From positions 952,156,842-952,220,841 of the forward strand of contig CM062817.1 in the NCBI GenBank assembly GCA_031772625.1: a stretch of 64,000 bases of DNA, in the 5' to 3' direction. The notes below the pieces were generated by a model, which saw only the letters and a list, made by a program, of their open reading frames with translations, was not told the DNA's origin and did no database searches. Below are positions 1-9,772 of this stretch, in pieces. How positions within the stretch are numbered: the first letter of the stretch is position 1; each line of letters begins with the position of its first letter. Position numbers and translations under genes: made by a program. The DNA is from Pinus tabuliformis. Taxonomy: Eukaryota; Streptophyta; Pinopsida; Pinales; Pinaceae.

Positions 1-153
1 TTAAACTCTAATGAATGCATAATCCTGACATGCATCATGACTTGACTCTTCGATAAATGCGATGCAATCATTCCTTGATACTCAAGCATGCGGTCATTAA
101 TTTCCTTTAAGGCGCGCGCTTGGTCTTTGGGTTTATCGTGTGATGAGTCTTTT

Positions 154-214
154 CAGATCGCAGATCGCAGATCGCAGTTTACTGATATCGCAGTCCTCGC
201 AGATCGCAGATCGC
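154..214. repeat. GATCGCA short tandem array in the 3' LTR
   Basis: Consecutive seven-base units of the form gatcgca, partly interrupted by ttactgat. The matching array in the other LTR is 9388-9443 and has fewer or rearranged units, so the array has changed length since insertion. It lies in U3 of the minus-strand element, where short arrays often act as enhancers; that role is inferred. Confidence 0.75.
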
Positions 215-329
215 GGATTTTATTCAATGGTTCATGGTGCCATAGCGTGACGTTTGCGATGTGCGATGTCGCATATCGGCGATCGGCGTTTCTTGGAGGT
301 CCTCCTTTTAGAGCGCGTTTGAGATGCAT

Positions 330-353
330 GCGACGCGATGAACTTCGCGTCGC
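330..353. other. Perfect CpG-rich hairpin in the LTR
   Basis: Nine-base perfect arms (GCGACGCGA and TCGCGTCGC) around a six-base loop, followed by a short T run. An identical hairpin is at 9557-9580 in the other LTR, although bases around it have diverged. Confidence 0.8.
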
Positions 354-545
354 TTTTTCGCATTTTTACTTCTCGTGCTTTAAGTAATGCTTCGACCTTT
401 CTTTGCGATGCGATTTAAGCCTTAGGGAGAAAAATACAAAAATTTAACAAAATATTTTTTGGGATTTTTTGTTCAGGGTCCCCCCTTTGCTCGACATTAT
501 TGCTAATATTAAGCAAAGAGGGGGGGGTTGTTGGTGACCACAACA

Positions 546-1644
546 ATGGCGATTCATTGTGAAGAACCAGTTATCTCTGCTTGTTCTATTGCATTTTCAC
601 TTCCAAAACAGAAAAAAATTTCTTATGTCTAAATTTTGTTATGGACGGATAGAGTATTACCCCTTATCCTGTCAATGATGTTTCGTTCACAACTTTTTAT
701 TTCATTCTGATTGTTTGCTTCCTCTGGGTTATTTCTTGTATTCACACCTAGACATTACTCAGTTTTTTCAAAGACAAAATAAGGTCTTCTCTGCGTATTG
801 GCTTTGTAAAGTATGCTCATTTGTCGTAGGTAGAGCCTCTGCTGCCCGCAAGCGTCCATAGCCTCGACAGGGTTACCATATTATCCAGCAATGATCCTTT
901 TTCCTGCTTGAGGTTATCTACAACATTCCAGAGAAAAATCCTTTCGACACTTTTCTTTCTTTTTTGATTTTTTTTTATTCTCTAAACAACAATGTCTTGG
1001 TTTGGTGGCCAAATTATGACACAGTCATTCACTTGATTTACACTTTTGCTGAACAAGGTGGCTCGCGATGAGACACCTTGTCTTTTGATTGCAACAATCT
1101 TGAGTCGTTGCCCTGTTTTGATAGACAGTAGTGGCAAAGTCAGCAAGTTATAATATCTGTGATCATCATAAGCCGGCTCGTGATGAGACCTCTTATTCTT
1201 TGAGATATAGTGTTTTCTTGGATTGTTTCTCTGGATGCTGCGATTTTCCTTAACAGGGAGGAAGTCATTGTTTTTCCTTAAGAAAGCTCTAGACGACAAT
1301 AATGGAGTTTAAGAACAACAGTTTTGCAGAGAATACTTATTTTGCTATTGATGATACTTTTCATTGCGTTGGCATAAAACAATTTTTTGCCAAAAGTTAC
1401 TTTCCTCCCAAATTTCTTTGTGAAGTTGAAACTAACATCATATTCAGGCTAAAGTTAACTCTATCTGTCAATAATAAAAGTCATATTTTTCGAAAAGTTT
1501 TACTATTTATACAAGTGAAATCAAAATCTGATAGAGAAATGGCATATTCTTCATAAATACAATTTATGATCATTCACAACCAACCTTATTTATATAAAAA
1601 AAATAAAACTAAAATTATCCTACAAAAATTAGAAGGATAACCTT
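546..1644 (-). other. Spacer between Pol stop and 3' LTR of the Tat-like element
   Basis: About 1.1 kb of non-coding spacer. It contains one 105-codon open frame (982-1299, minus) with no recognisable domain, and two similar short segments near 1060-1080 and 1180-1200 (ctcgcgatgagac-like). No polypurine tract is visible directly next to the LTR edge at 545, where one would be expected on the minus strand. The T/C-rich stretch at 945-985 is purine-rich on the minus strand but lies 400 bases away. Confidence 0.6.
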
Positions 1645-4600
1645 CTATGGAAAATACATTTTGAGGATTTGTCCATTTACAGGCAGAGAATCTCTTCTGC
1701 CTGTCAAGTCCTGCAACACAAAAGTTGACGGGCCTATGACCTCTACAATCTGAAAAGGACCAAGCCACAGCTTCTGGAATTTCGTATGCTTGCCCTTTTC
1801 TTCATGTGCCTTATCCCACTTCAAAACTAAATCTCCTATCTGAAAATTTTTTCTGGTCATTATGTTCGAATCAAAAGAGGATTTTATCAGCGCTTGGTGG
1901 TGAGCATGGGTTTTCTTGGCCTGTTCTCGTTGTTCTTCTAGCTTGATTATTTCCGTTTGCCTTAGTTGTAAGGGAGAAGTGGATACTTCATCAATGTATT
2001 GTACTAAGGACAAGGAGGGAATGACTAAGTGAGTAGGAAGAACTGCTTCTCTCCCGTAAACTAAATTAAAGGGAGAAGTGCCGATAGAGGCTTTCTTTGT
2101 AATTCTGTCTGCCCATAGGGCGTTTACTAGCGCTTTATGCCAATTCTTTTGGTTTTGGTCGACTGTCTTTTTGATAATCCTGATTAGGTTCTTGTTCGTT
2201 GATTCAGCCAACCCATTACCTTGCGGATAGTAGTTGGCAGAATACTTCAGTTTGAACCCTCTTTTGAGTGCGAACTCAGTCATGGTATTTCCAGAAAAAT
2301 ATGAAGCATTATCGAATATTAAGGCCGTTGGCAATCCAAACCTAGTAATGATAAAGTGATCTATGAATTCAATAATATTTTCAGAGTTAGCTGTCTTGAG
2401 AGGAACTGCCTCTACCCATTTAGTAAAATAGTCAGTTGTCGTGAGGATATACCTATGCTGTTTAGAGGAGTGAGGAACGATCTCACCTATTATGTCCAGG
2501 CCCCATTGGCTGAACGGCTGCTCGATGTTAACCGGCTGCAGTGGCATGGATGACTTCTTTTGTTTTCCTGCAGCAGTCTGGCAGACTTGGCATTTTCTTA
2601 CGTGATTGTACGAGTCTTTGAACAACGTGGGCCAGTAGTATCCTGCTCGTAAGATTTTGTGCGCGGTGGCTTCTCCAGCATAGTGTCCACCTGCTGGTCC
2701 ATCGTGGAGTTCCTGCAAAACCTTTTCGGCTTCAGTTTTCTCAAGACATCTAAGAAGCACAGAATCATAATTTCTTTTAAACAGGACATCATTCACGAGT
2801 TGGTATTGTTTGGCTTTTAATCTCAGGGCTCTCTTCTTGATGTGATCCAGGTGAAATGGAGCATGCCCGTTCTTTAGGAAATAAATGATGTCAGCATATA
2901 ATGATTCTGCGTCGTTTAGGCTTACCTCATACGCGTGTACCTCTTCAGACGATTCTTCGGGGATTTGCGATGCTCCAGCTAACATCTTGCAGAAGCCTTG
3001 GCCCCGAACGATGTGTGCCGACTTGATCTCCAGGTCGTATTCTTCCAAGGCGGTGATCCAATTCGCTCTCTTTTCGCCCACATCCTTCTGTATCAGGATA
3101 TTTCTTACCGCTGGGAACGGTACTATGACCTTGGTGTGGGCCTTTAGCAAGAATGGTCTGAAATATTTAATCGCATTAAAAACGGCATATGCCTGTTTCT
3201 CTACGTCCGAATATTTCAGCTCAGCACCTTGTAAGTTTGAGCTAAAGAATGCGATCGGAGCTTCTACCTTTTCTTGATTCGCTTGAGTCAAGATTGCAGC
3301 ATAAGAATTCTCTGAGGCAAACGTGTATAAGACAAAAGGCTCTGAAAAGTTTGGGGTTGCTAGAGATGGAGCGTTGATGATGGCTTGTTTGATTAAGTTA
3401 AACGCTTCGTGCTCGTCTAGACCCCATTTAAAGTTTGAATTCTTTTTTATCAATTTTTGTAAAGGAGAAATAATACGTGAAAAATCTGGGACAAATCTTT
3501 TGACAAAATTGATCTGTCCTAGGAAAGATTGCATGGTCTTTTTGTTATGGGGCATGGATATCTCGGAAATTTCTTTGATTCTGTCAGGTTCAATGTGAAT
3601 GCCAGATTTGGACACTATGAATCCTAGCAATTTTCCTTCACTTAACGCGAAAAAAGATTTCTTCGGGTTAAGCGAGATCCCATACCTTAAACATCTTTGA
3701 AAGATTTGCTTCAAATCTTTGAGGTGGTCGTTTCGGTTCTTGGAGTACACAGTTATATCATCCAGGTAAATCACTACCGATTTGTTGACTAAACCTTTAA
3801 AAGCGATGTCCATAGCCCTTTGAAAAGTAGCGCCGGCGTTGATCAGACCGAACGGCATTTTCCGATACACGTAGCTACCCCATTTAGTTCGGAAGGTGGT
3901 TTTTAACTGATCATCTGGGTGTACCAACACTTGGTTATATCCTAAAAATCCGTCCAGGAAAGACATTAACTCTGAGCCTGCGACTGCCTGTAATATTTGC
4001 TCCATCGGTGGGAGGGGAAAATTGTCTTTTTGACAGGCTTTGTTGAGGTTCCGGAAGTCGATGGAGATTCTAATATCTCCGTTTTTCTTCCTAACGAGTA
4101 CCATATTAGATACCCATTTGGAATGTCTGACCGGGAAGATTATTCTGGCTCTCAACAATTTATTCAGCTCAGTTTTTATCTGACTTTCCAAGTTGGGGTG
4201 GATTTTCCTGAGCTTCTGCTGGACAGGTTTCTCGTTGTCAATCATGGGGATAGTGTGCTGAATGATAGAAGTGTTGTAGGTCTTCAGCTCATCGTAATTC
4301 CAGGCGAAGACGTTTTTGTACTGTCGTAGAAGACGGATATATGCTGATTTTTCTTCAGGAGCCAGGCCTTGGCCTAGATTAACGTTTTGCAGCTTCTCAT
4401 CGGTTCCTAGGTTCACTGATTCATAGTTCAGAGTCGAAGTGTAAAGTTTGGCATTAGCTGACCTTTTGAACCGACTTTTCAAGTCGTATAAATCTTCTAG
4501 TTTGACCACCGATTTGGGTATAGCATTATCAGTGCTATTTTGTTGTATCTGGTGGTCATGATAGTCTTCGTCGATTATCTGGTTTGAGTAGGATCCTTCG

Positions 4601-7600
4601 GAGGTGAGGAAAATTACGATGTCTGGGTCGTCGTTGAATACTCTCCAGTTAGTGATGTTGTCAGGGATAGACGGTTTAAAAATCAATTCTATCGAAAACC
4701 TATCTGGACTAAAGTCTTCGGAGGGAATGAGTCTGGAGGCTATGTTAGCTAACAGGTCTGCGCTTGCGTTGTGAAGTCTCGGAATTGGCGAAATATTGAA
4801 TGCTGTAAAATGTGCAGTGAGATCTTGTACCAAAGATTGATAGTGCTTTAAATGACTAGACAGGCAGTGTATGGTGTTACGTACCTGTTTGACGACGATC
4901 TCGGAATCTCCAAAGACTTGAAGATATTTGACGTTGCAGCTGATTGCTTTGTATAGGCCTTGGACCAAGGCTTCGTATTCCGTTGTGTTGTTCGTGCAAT
5001 CGAACTCCAGTCTGCATGTGAGCATGGTCTTATTTCCGTCCGGGCTAATCAAAACGCATCCTGCTCCCGCTCCCTCGTTGGATTTAGAGCCATCAAAATA
5101 TAATTTCCAAAATAAAGAAGTATTTACAGGGTTATCTAAGAAACTAACACATTTTGAATCATCAGTCTGGGAAAAGTTTTCTACTTGGGACAAAACTGAA
5201 TTTTCTAAATATGGTGATATGTGAGCATTGAAATTTCCGAGGAAAGAGTCTACCGAGTAGTTGCCTATGATGCTGCTGTTGTATGTTATGGCTTCATTCT
5301 CTCCTTCCAAATTCGTCACTATGTATTTTTGGTGCAATTCTCGTTCAACCTTTATTTGATTTGGTTTCCCGTTGAAGGGTAACCACATGTGCGACCAGTC
5401 AGTTGAAAAGTATCTGTGGAGTTTCTCGGACCAGTCCCTGCTAAGAATCAGGCCATAAAATTCAGGGATGTCAGCCACTAGGATGTCGATAACTTGGCAT
5501 ACCTTGGGGTTAGACGACAGTCTTATGGTCACTTGATTCAGTTCGCCAATCACTTCGACTTGTGATCGATCAAGTTGAACTATGCGCACTGCGGATTTTT
5601 GCGGTTGAACGTTGAGTTTGGCACATATTGACTTGGGTAGAATATTGGTTGAAGCACCAAAATCAACCAAGCAGTTGTGCACGTTTCTGTTAAAGATTTC
5701 ATAAGTGAGGAGGAAAGGAGGAGTATGAGATCTAGATCTCCCTCCAATCAAAGCGATGTCATTTGGATCGATTTTATTGATCGTGTTGATTGGAGGTCTT
5801 CCTATATTATGGGAAGCTACGGCTGTAGGTAAAGGCGTAGTAGGTATGGCGTGTAACTCTTTCATCATGATTTTCTGTTGGTGTTTCAATTTGCTCAACT
5901 CGTACAAGGTGATATTAGCCCTAGTCTTTTTCATGTCATCGATGATGTTATACTCCATTTCATCCGACACTATTAGTGTCTTTGATGGAGGCGTTTGCTC
6001 TGATTGGACTGGGCTAAAAGAGGTCACTTTAGCAGTTGTTTTCTTTGGTGCGACCCTTTCTTTTGCTGCAGGGCTTGCGCCCTTCTGTTTTGGGATATTC
6101 TGGGGAGGATCAAGCTGATTTCTGCTTCGTGTGCTGACCGGAAGTGCTTCTTGATCTTCCTCTTGTGGGAGGATGAAATCCCACATTCCTTGCAGTTCCA
6201 CCACTTCTTCATCGTCGGTCTGTGTTTCGATGGTGCTCTCTTCTTCTTCTTCGTCAGATTCCACGTTTGAGACCACGTTGGGTGGCTTCGTCCCCATAGG
6301 AGGATTTCTCTTAAAACTCCTAAAAGGCTTTCTTGGGGACGATTCTGCTACTTGTTTCCTTATATCAATCATCTCATTGGACATGGCCTTTAATACCTTT
6401 TGTAATCCTTCCATGTCGAAAGGATCTTTCGTTTGCTTCTTCTTGGTGTCTTCTTTGAAAGAGATTTTCTTAGATTTACGCTCTTCGATTGTAGATCTCT
6501 TTTCTAGGGCTACTACGCGTCTTTCAACTGCCATCGCCTCAGCCAAATTTTCGACTAAGATTGTCTTGCTCGCCCTATCTACGAAGATGGCCAAGTTTGA
6601 AGGTAAGGCCATGATGTACCATTCGCATCTTACTTCCTCGCTGGGTTGAGAAGCAGCGGGGATTTTGTTGAGGATCTTGTTGAACCGTAAGTTAAAATCT
6701 TTAATGGGTTCTCTAGCCTCAGCTTTGAGATTGGATAAATCGTTGATTAGTGTCGCTGTCGATCTATCATCGCCGAATTTGGTGAGAAATTGATTTTGAA
6801 AAATGTCCCAGCTGGTGATAGATCCGGAGGGCAGTGGAAAGTACCATGACCCGGCTGTCCCTTGCATTGTATAGGGGAAACGTCGGACCACGGCATCTTC
6901 GTTGGTAACTCCGTTGAGATTAATAGAAAGCATGAAATTATTGATATGTTCTTCAGCTAGCATTCCTGTTTCTGGATTGAATTTCGGCAGCCATTTCTCA
7001 GGATGGGCAGGTATTGGACTTAGGGGTGGAGGCATTAAAACCGCCCCAGGGTTGTTCCATGGAGATTGGGCCATCGCTGAGTGACTAGTTAACAAAAGTG
7101 CAGAAGATGATCTTTGATGTTGAGAAGATGGAGATGTTACGACCTTCGACGATTGCGGAGGAAGGGTTGTAGGAGATGGATGAGTGTTTTGAGGTGACGA
7201 CGTGGGTGGTAGACTTCGCGGAGAGGGAGTTGAGATGGACGAAGTGGATGAAAGAGTCTCTTTGTCAGACTCTGGAAGTGCTTTCCTTACTCTTTTCCTA
7301 GTAGGGAGAGGAGTTTCAGTTGGCTGAATGCCAAACTTTTCACTCTTCAATCGGGTCAGGGGATGAGCAGGGTTGTACTGCGAAGTCGAGCTTCCTTTAG
7401 ATTTATCAGACTTCTGGGTGAAAATAGAGAATCCCTGGAGTTTACGGATAAACGTTTGAACTTCAGGGGGATCGATAATAGGACGGTCTGATGTATCGGG
7501 GTGTATAGCAGCGGTGGATGTCCGAGCGACTTCTAGTTCCGAGTTTAGTCGTACTGGAGAAGTCGGGGAAGTTGGTGAGGGTGATTTGCTCTCAGAATGG

Positions 7601-7626
7601 TATTTGGATTTTGAATTATGCACCAT
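1645..7626 (-). CDS. Gag-Pol polyprotein of Tat-like gypsy element, intact, 1993 aa
   Basis: An uninterrupted frame encoding the structural and enzymatic proteins for retrotransposition. The start ATG at 7626 lies 33 bases after the 5' LTR. Domains in order: a Ser/Pro-rich N terminus; a retrotransposon gag domain (about 205-375) with no CCHC zinc knuckle anywhere in Gag; aspartic protease (D655 in DFGAST, Phe replacing the usual Ser/Thr); an extra RNase H (about 840-970) with D845, E883, D907 and D957; reverse transcriptase (about 1130-1345, YLDD at 1287-1290); an RNase H-like domain (about 1430-1550) in which only E1476 of the catalytic set remains; integrase with H1641, H1648, C1679, C1682 and D1711, D1772, E1808 (35 residues between the last two); and a C-terminal GPF-type module (WLGPF near 1955). 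Single-frame Gag-Pol is common in this superfamily. Function is inferred from domains; the copy looks coding-competent. Confidence 0.95.
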   Translation of the reverse strand: MVHNSKSKYHSESKSPSPTSPTSPVRLNSELEVARTSTAAIHPDTSDRPIIDPPEVQTFIRKLQGFSIFTQKSDKSKGSSTSQYNPAHPLTRLKSEKFGIQPTETPLPTRKRVRKALPESDKETLSSTSSISTPSPRSLPPTSSPQNTHPSPTTLPPQSSKVVTSPSSQHQRSSSALLLTSHSAMAQSPWNNPGAVLMPPPLSPIPAHPEKWLPKFNPETGMLAEEHINNFMLSINLNGVTNEDAVVRRFPYTMQGTAGSWYFPLPSGSITSWDIFQNQFLTKFGDDRSTATLINDLSNLKAEAREPIKDFNLRFNKILNKIPAASQPSEEVRCEWYIMALPSNLAIFVDRASKTILVENLAEAMAVERRVVALEKRSTIEERKSKKISFKEDTKKKQTKDPFDMEGLQKVLKAMSNEMIDIRKQVAESSPRKPFRSFKRNPPMGTKPPNVVSNVESDEEEEESTIETQTDDEEVVELQGMWDFILPQEEDQEALPVSTRSRNQLDPPQNIPKQKGASPAAKERVAPKKTTAKVTSFSPVQSEQTPPSKTLIVSDEMEYNIIDDMKKTRANITLYELSKLKHQQKIMMKELHAIPTTPLPTAVASHNIGRPPINTINKIDPNDIALIGGRSRSHTPPFLLTYEIFNRNVHNCLVDFGASTNILPKSICAKLNVQPQKSAVRIVQLDRSQVEVIGELNQVTIRLSSNPKVCQVIDILVADIPEFYGLILSRDWSEKLHRYFSTDWSHMWLPFNGKPNQIKVERELHQKYIVTNLEGENEAITYNSSIIGNYSVDSFLGNFNAHISPYLENSVLSQVENFSQTDDSKCVSFLDNPVNTSLFWKLYFDGSKSNEGAGAGCVLISPDGNKTMLTCRLEFDCTNNTTEYEALVQGLYKAISCNVKYLQVFGDSEIVVKQVRNTIHCLSSHLKHYQSLVQDLTAHFTAFNISPIPRLHNASADLLANIASRLIPSEDFSPDRFSIELIFKPSIPDNITNWRVFNDDPDIVIFLTSEGSYSNQIIDEDYHDHQIQQNSTDNAIPKSVVKLEDLYDLKSRFKRSANAKLYTSTLNYESVNLGTDEKLQNVNLGQGLAPEEKSAYIRLLRQYKNVFAWNYDELKTYNTSIIQHTIPMIDNEKPVQQKLRKIHPNLESQIKTELNKLLRARIIFPVRHSKWVSNMVLVRKKNGDIRISIDFRNLNKACQKDNFPLPPMEQILQAVAGSELMSFLDGFLGYNQVLVHPDDQLKTTFRTKWGSYVYRKMPFGLINAGATFQRAMDIAFKGLVNKSVVIYLDDITVYSKNRNDHLKDLKQIFQRCLRYGISLNPKKSFFALSEGKLLGFIVSKSGIHIEPDRIKEISEISMPHNKKTMQSFLGQINFVKRFVPDFSRIISPLQKLIKKNSNFKWGLDEHEAFNLIKQAIINAPSLATPNFSEPFVLYTFASENSYAAILTQANQEKVEAPIAFFSSNLQGAELKYSDVEKQAYAVFNAIKYFRPFLLKAHTKVIVPFPAVRNILIQKDVGEKRANWITALEEYDLEIKSAHIVRGQGFCKMLAGASQIPEESSEEVHAYEVSLNDAESLYADIIYFLKNGHAPFHLDHIKKRALRLKAKQYQLVNDVLFKRNYDSVLLRCLEKTEAEKVLQELHDGPAGGHYAGEATAHKILRAGYYWPTLFKDSYNHVRKCQVCQTAAGKQKKSSMPLQPVNIEQPFSQWGLDIIGEIVPHSSKQHRYILTTTDYFTKWVEAVPLKTANSENIIEFIDHFIITRFGLPTALIFDNASYFSGNTMTEFALKRGFKLKYSANYYPQGNGLAESTNKNLIRIIKKTVDQNQKNWHKALVNALWADRITKKASIGTSPFNLVYGREAVLPTHLVIPSLSLVQYIDEVSTSPLQLRQTEIIKLEEQREQAKKTHAHHQALIKSSFDSNIMTRKNFQIGDLVLKWDKAHEEKGKHTKFQKLWLGPFQIVEVIGPSTFVLQDLTGRRDSLPVNGQILKMYFP

Positions 7627-7638
7627 TCATAGCTCGTG

Positions 7639-7655
7639 CCCTCCTTCTAGCGCCA
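7639..7655 (-). other. Primer-binding site of the Tat-like element
   Basis: The minus strand reads TGGCGCTAGAAGGAGGG four bases after the 5' LTR edge at 7660. TGG pairs with a tRNA 3' CCA. I could not assign the tRNA with confidence. It differs from the tRNA-Asp-type site of the Athila-like element at 31104-31121. Confidence 0.7.
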
Positions 7656-9163
7656 GAAATGTTGAGGGCCCCGAAGTCGGGTCAACAACAAGGGGGATAC
7701 CCACCCGGTCCGGAACCTGGTTGGCGGCTCCTTGCCCGTTTGGAGTAGCAGGTCCGACTGGGGGTAATGGGACCAGTTTCCCAATGTGAAGGGTGTGCGT
7801 GTGTGTGTAGAGTTTTATGATATTAATCTAAAAGGTTTCTCTGAACTAGTCTTAATTCTAACAGCTAAATTACTTCTATACTAATGTGATCTAATGAAGA
7901 GAAACAATACATCTAATCTACGCTAACCCGGGGTGTTCTCTTTTGTTATGCGATATAGAAAGATTTCTAACAACAGCTGGTAATAAAGATCATTCAACTG
8001 TTATCAGAATATAAATCGATAAAGATAAACCATTATGCATAAGAAGTTAGGCAGAGTAGTTGTGAACAACATATCGCATAATCAGTTTTCTATATGTCAA
8101 GCATAAATAAATGACTCCACCGTATAGAAGTGCCAAATGGTAATACAGACATTCATACAGTAACATATAAAGAACTCAGCTGTATATCACTTTGGGGATA
8201 CTAGCAGAATTTAGTCAAGAGATAAAAGTACCATTTATGACTGATTTCACTAATAAACTTCAAGCAATAATGATTTACTTCTACTTGTTCTAATATCTGT
8301 TAAGAGTACAGAAGTGCAACATCAGTAACAGACATTAAAATGCAAACATAAATAAATCTCGATCCATCCATTCATCAAAAACCTCCTCTGAGGGTGCAGA
8401 AGTGCATGTTCTGAGGATAATTTTTTTGACAGATTTCCGGACCCTTCTCCAAATGCCATGAGAAGGGTTAAATACTACTAGCTAATTGATATTAATTACA
8501 CAAATCTAGGGAATCGGCTTCAAATGACCGCCCTTCACTAAAAGCAAATTTATTTCTAAAACTTTAAATCTAATTTCTGACCGTTTCTGTATATTCTCTT
8601 TAGTGCTGTCAACTGTGCAACGCTTTCCTGGGAAGAGTCGGCTGGCTGCCTTCTTCTTTTACTCGGGAGATAAAAGTGGAAATAACAAGAGCTGGCACCT
8701 CCTTCTGATAGACCAGAAGATATTTTCGAAAACCTTTCTCTAGCTGGGTGTATTCGCCGCGTGTATACTTAGCACAACCCAGGTTCTTCTCGAACTGATT
8801 TTGCTGTTGCTATTCCGGTTTTCGGTCATGCAAACGACTGAGTGGGTTAGGAGTCGTGCTGTATGGACAATCCCCTGTTTTGAGAATTGTTTCCGCTCTT
8901 TGTTCCAGGCTTTTCTGGAGCGTCCTCCTTCTTTTGCGTTTCTCTTTTTGCTTTACCCAGTCTGAGCTTCAAGATCTTTTGTGAACACGCTGCTTTTGTG
9001 CGCCTTTGACTCTGAGTCCTAGATAGTCTAATTTCATCAGTGCCGGTTGCCTGATAGTCTGGAATCCGCGGTCCTGCTACATGCGGCATGCGTTTGCGGA
9101 GGCATCTTCTCTCTGCTATTTGATTGGCGCTTTCCCCTTTCTCTCAGATGTTTCCTGCATATA

Positions 9164-9171
9164 GGTTTATA
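9164..9171 (-). promoter_or_regulatory. Candidate TATA box of the 5' LTR
   Basis: The minus strand reads TATAAACC. Upstream lie about 600 bases that hold the GATCGCA array and the hairpin. Placement as the LTR promoter is inferred from position and composition only. Confidence 0.35.
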
Positions 9172-9387
9172 TCAGTTGCGTGTCTTGCAGTCTACGCAAA
9201 GAAGAAGGGAAATGAAAATATTGACATAAAAGCATTAAACTCTAATGAATGCATAATCCTGACATGCATCATGACTTGACTCTTCGATAAATGCGATGCA
9301 ATCATTCCTTGATACTCAAGCATGCGGTCATTAATTTCCTTTAAGGCGTGCGCTTGGTCTTTGGGTTTATCGTGTGATGAGTCTTTT

Positions 9388-9443
9388 CAGATCGCAGATC
9401 GCAGTTTACTGATATCGCAGATCGCAGTCATCGCAGATCGCGG
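9388..9443. repeat. GATCGCA array in the 5' LTR
   Basis: Counterpart of 154-214 with a different unit arrangement. See that entry. Confidence 0.75.
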
Positions 9444-9556
9444 ATTTTATTCAATGGTTCATGGTGCCATAGCGTGACGTTTGCGATGTGCGATGTCGCA
9501 TATCGGCGATCGGCGTTTCTTGGAGGTCCTCCTTTTAGAGCACGTTTCAGATGCAT

Positions 9557-9580
9557 GCGACGCGATGAACTTCGCGTCGC
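9557..9580. other. CpG-rich hairpin, 5' LTR copy
   Basis: Same nine-base perfect arms and six-base loop as 330-353. Confidence 0.8.
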
Positions 9581-9772
9581 TTTTTCGCAGTTTTACTTCT
9601 CGCACTTTAAGTAATGCTTCGGCCTTTCTTTGCGATGCGATTTAAGCCTTAGGGAGAAAAATACAAAAATTTAACAAAATATTTTTTGGGATTTTTTGTT
9701 CAGGGTCCCCCCTTTGCTCGACATTATTGCTAATATTAAGAAAAGAGGGGGGGGTTGTTGGTGACCACAACA

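Larger units (their letters stand above)
1..545 (-). repeat. 3' LTR, terminal 545 bases
   Basis: Direct repeat of 9235-9772, ending in the same CAACA. It carries the same GATCGCA array (154-214) and hairpin (330-353) as the 5' LTR. The array holds a different number of units here. The rest of this LTR lies outside the window, so its target-site duplication cannot be checked. Confidence 0.92.
1..9772 (-). mobile_element. Tat-like Ty3/gypsy LTR retrotransposon (3' LTR cut by window start)
   Basis: A minus-strand element read from 9772 down to 1. The 5' LTR is 7660-9772, a primer-binding site follows at 7639-7655, one intact Gag-Pol frame fills 1645-7626, and the end of the 3' LTR is 1-545. The LTR termini are TGTTG and CAACA. 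Position 1 aligns with 9235 and position 545 with 9772, so about 1.57 kb of the 3' LTR lies left of the window. The two LTR stretches differ by roughly ten substitutions plus small indels in 540 bases, which points to a fairly recent insertion. Sequence right of 9772 matches the LTR of another element at 12649, so this copy landed in that element's 5' LTR. The polyprotein (second RNase H, Tat-type RT) supports the Tat lineage. Confidence 0.9.
7660..9772 (-). repeat. 5' LTR of the Tat-like element, about 2.1 kb
   Basis: Begins TGTTGAGG and ends CCACAACA, giving TGTTG/CAACA inverted ends. The left edge is fixed by the primer-binding site, the right edge by the repeat match to 1-545 and by the jump into another element's LTR at 9773. 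A minus-strand TATA-like motif at 9164-9171 would make U3 about 600 bases and R-U5 about 1.5 kb. Open frames inside it are short and not convincing. Confidence 0.88.

Noticed and set aside
330-360. Hairpin plus T run resembling a bacterial rho-independent terminator
   Set aside because: The context is a plant LTR; kept as a hairpin without a terminator role.
520-540. Purine run aagcaaagagggggggg before ttgttgg, resembling a polypurine tract
   Set aside because: It lies inside the LTR, is present in both copies and is on the wrong strand for a minus-strand element.
2885-6649. Many 80-160-codon plus-strand frames
   Set aside because: Antisense shadows of the intact Gag-Pol gene.
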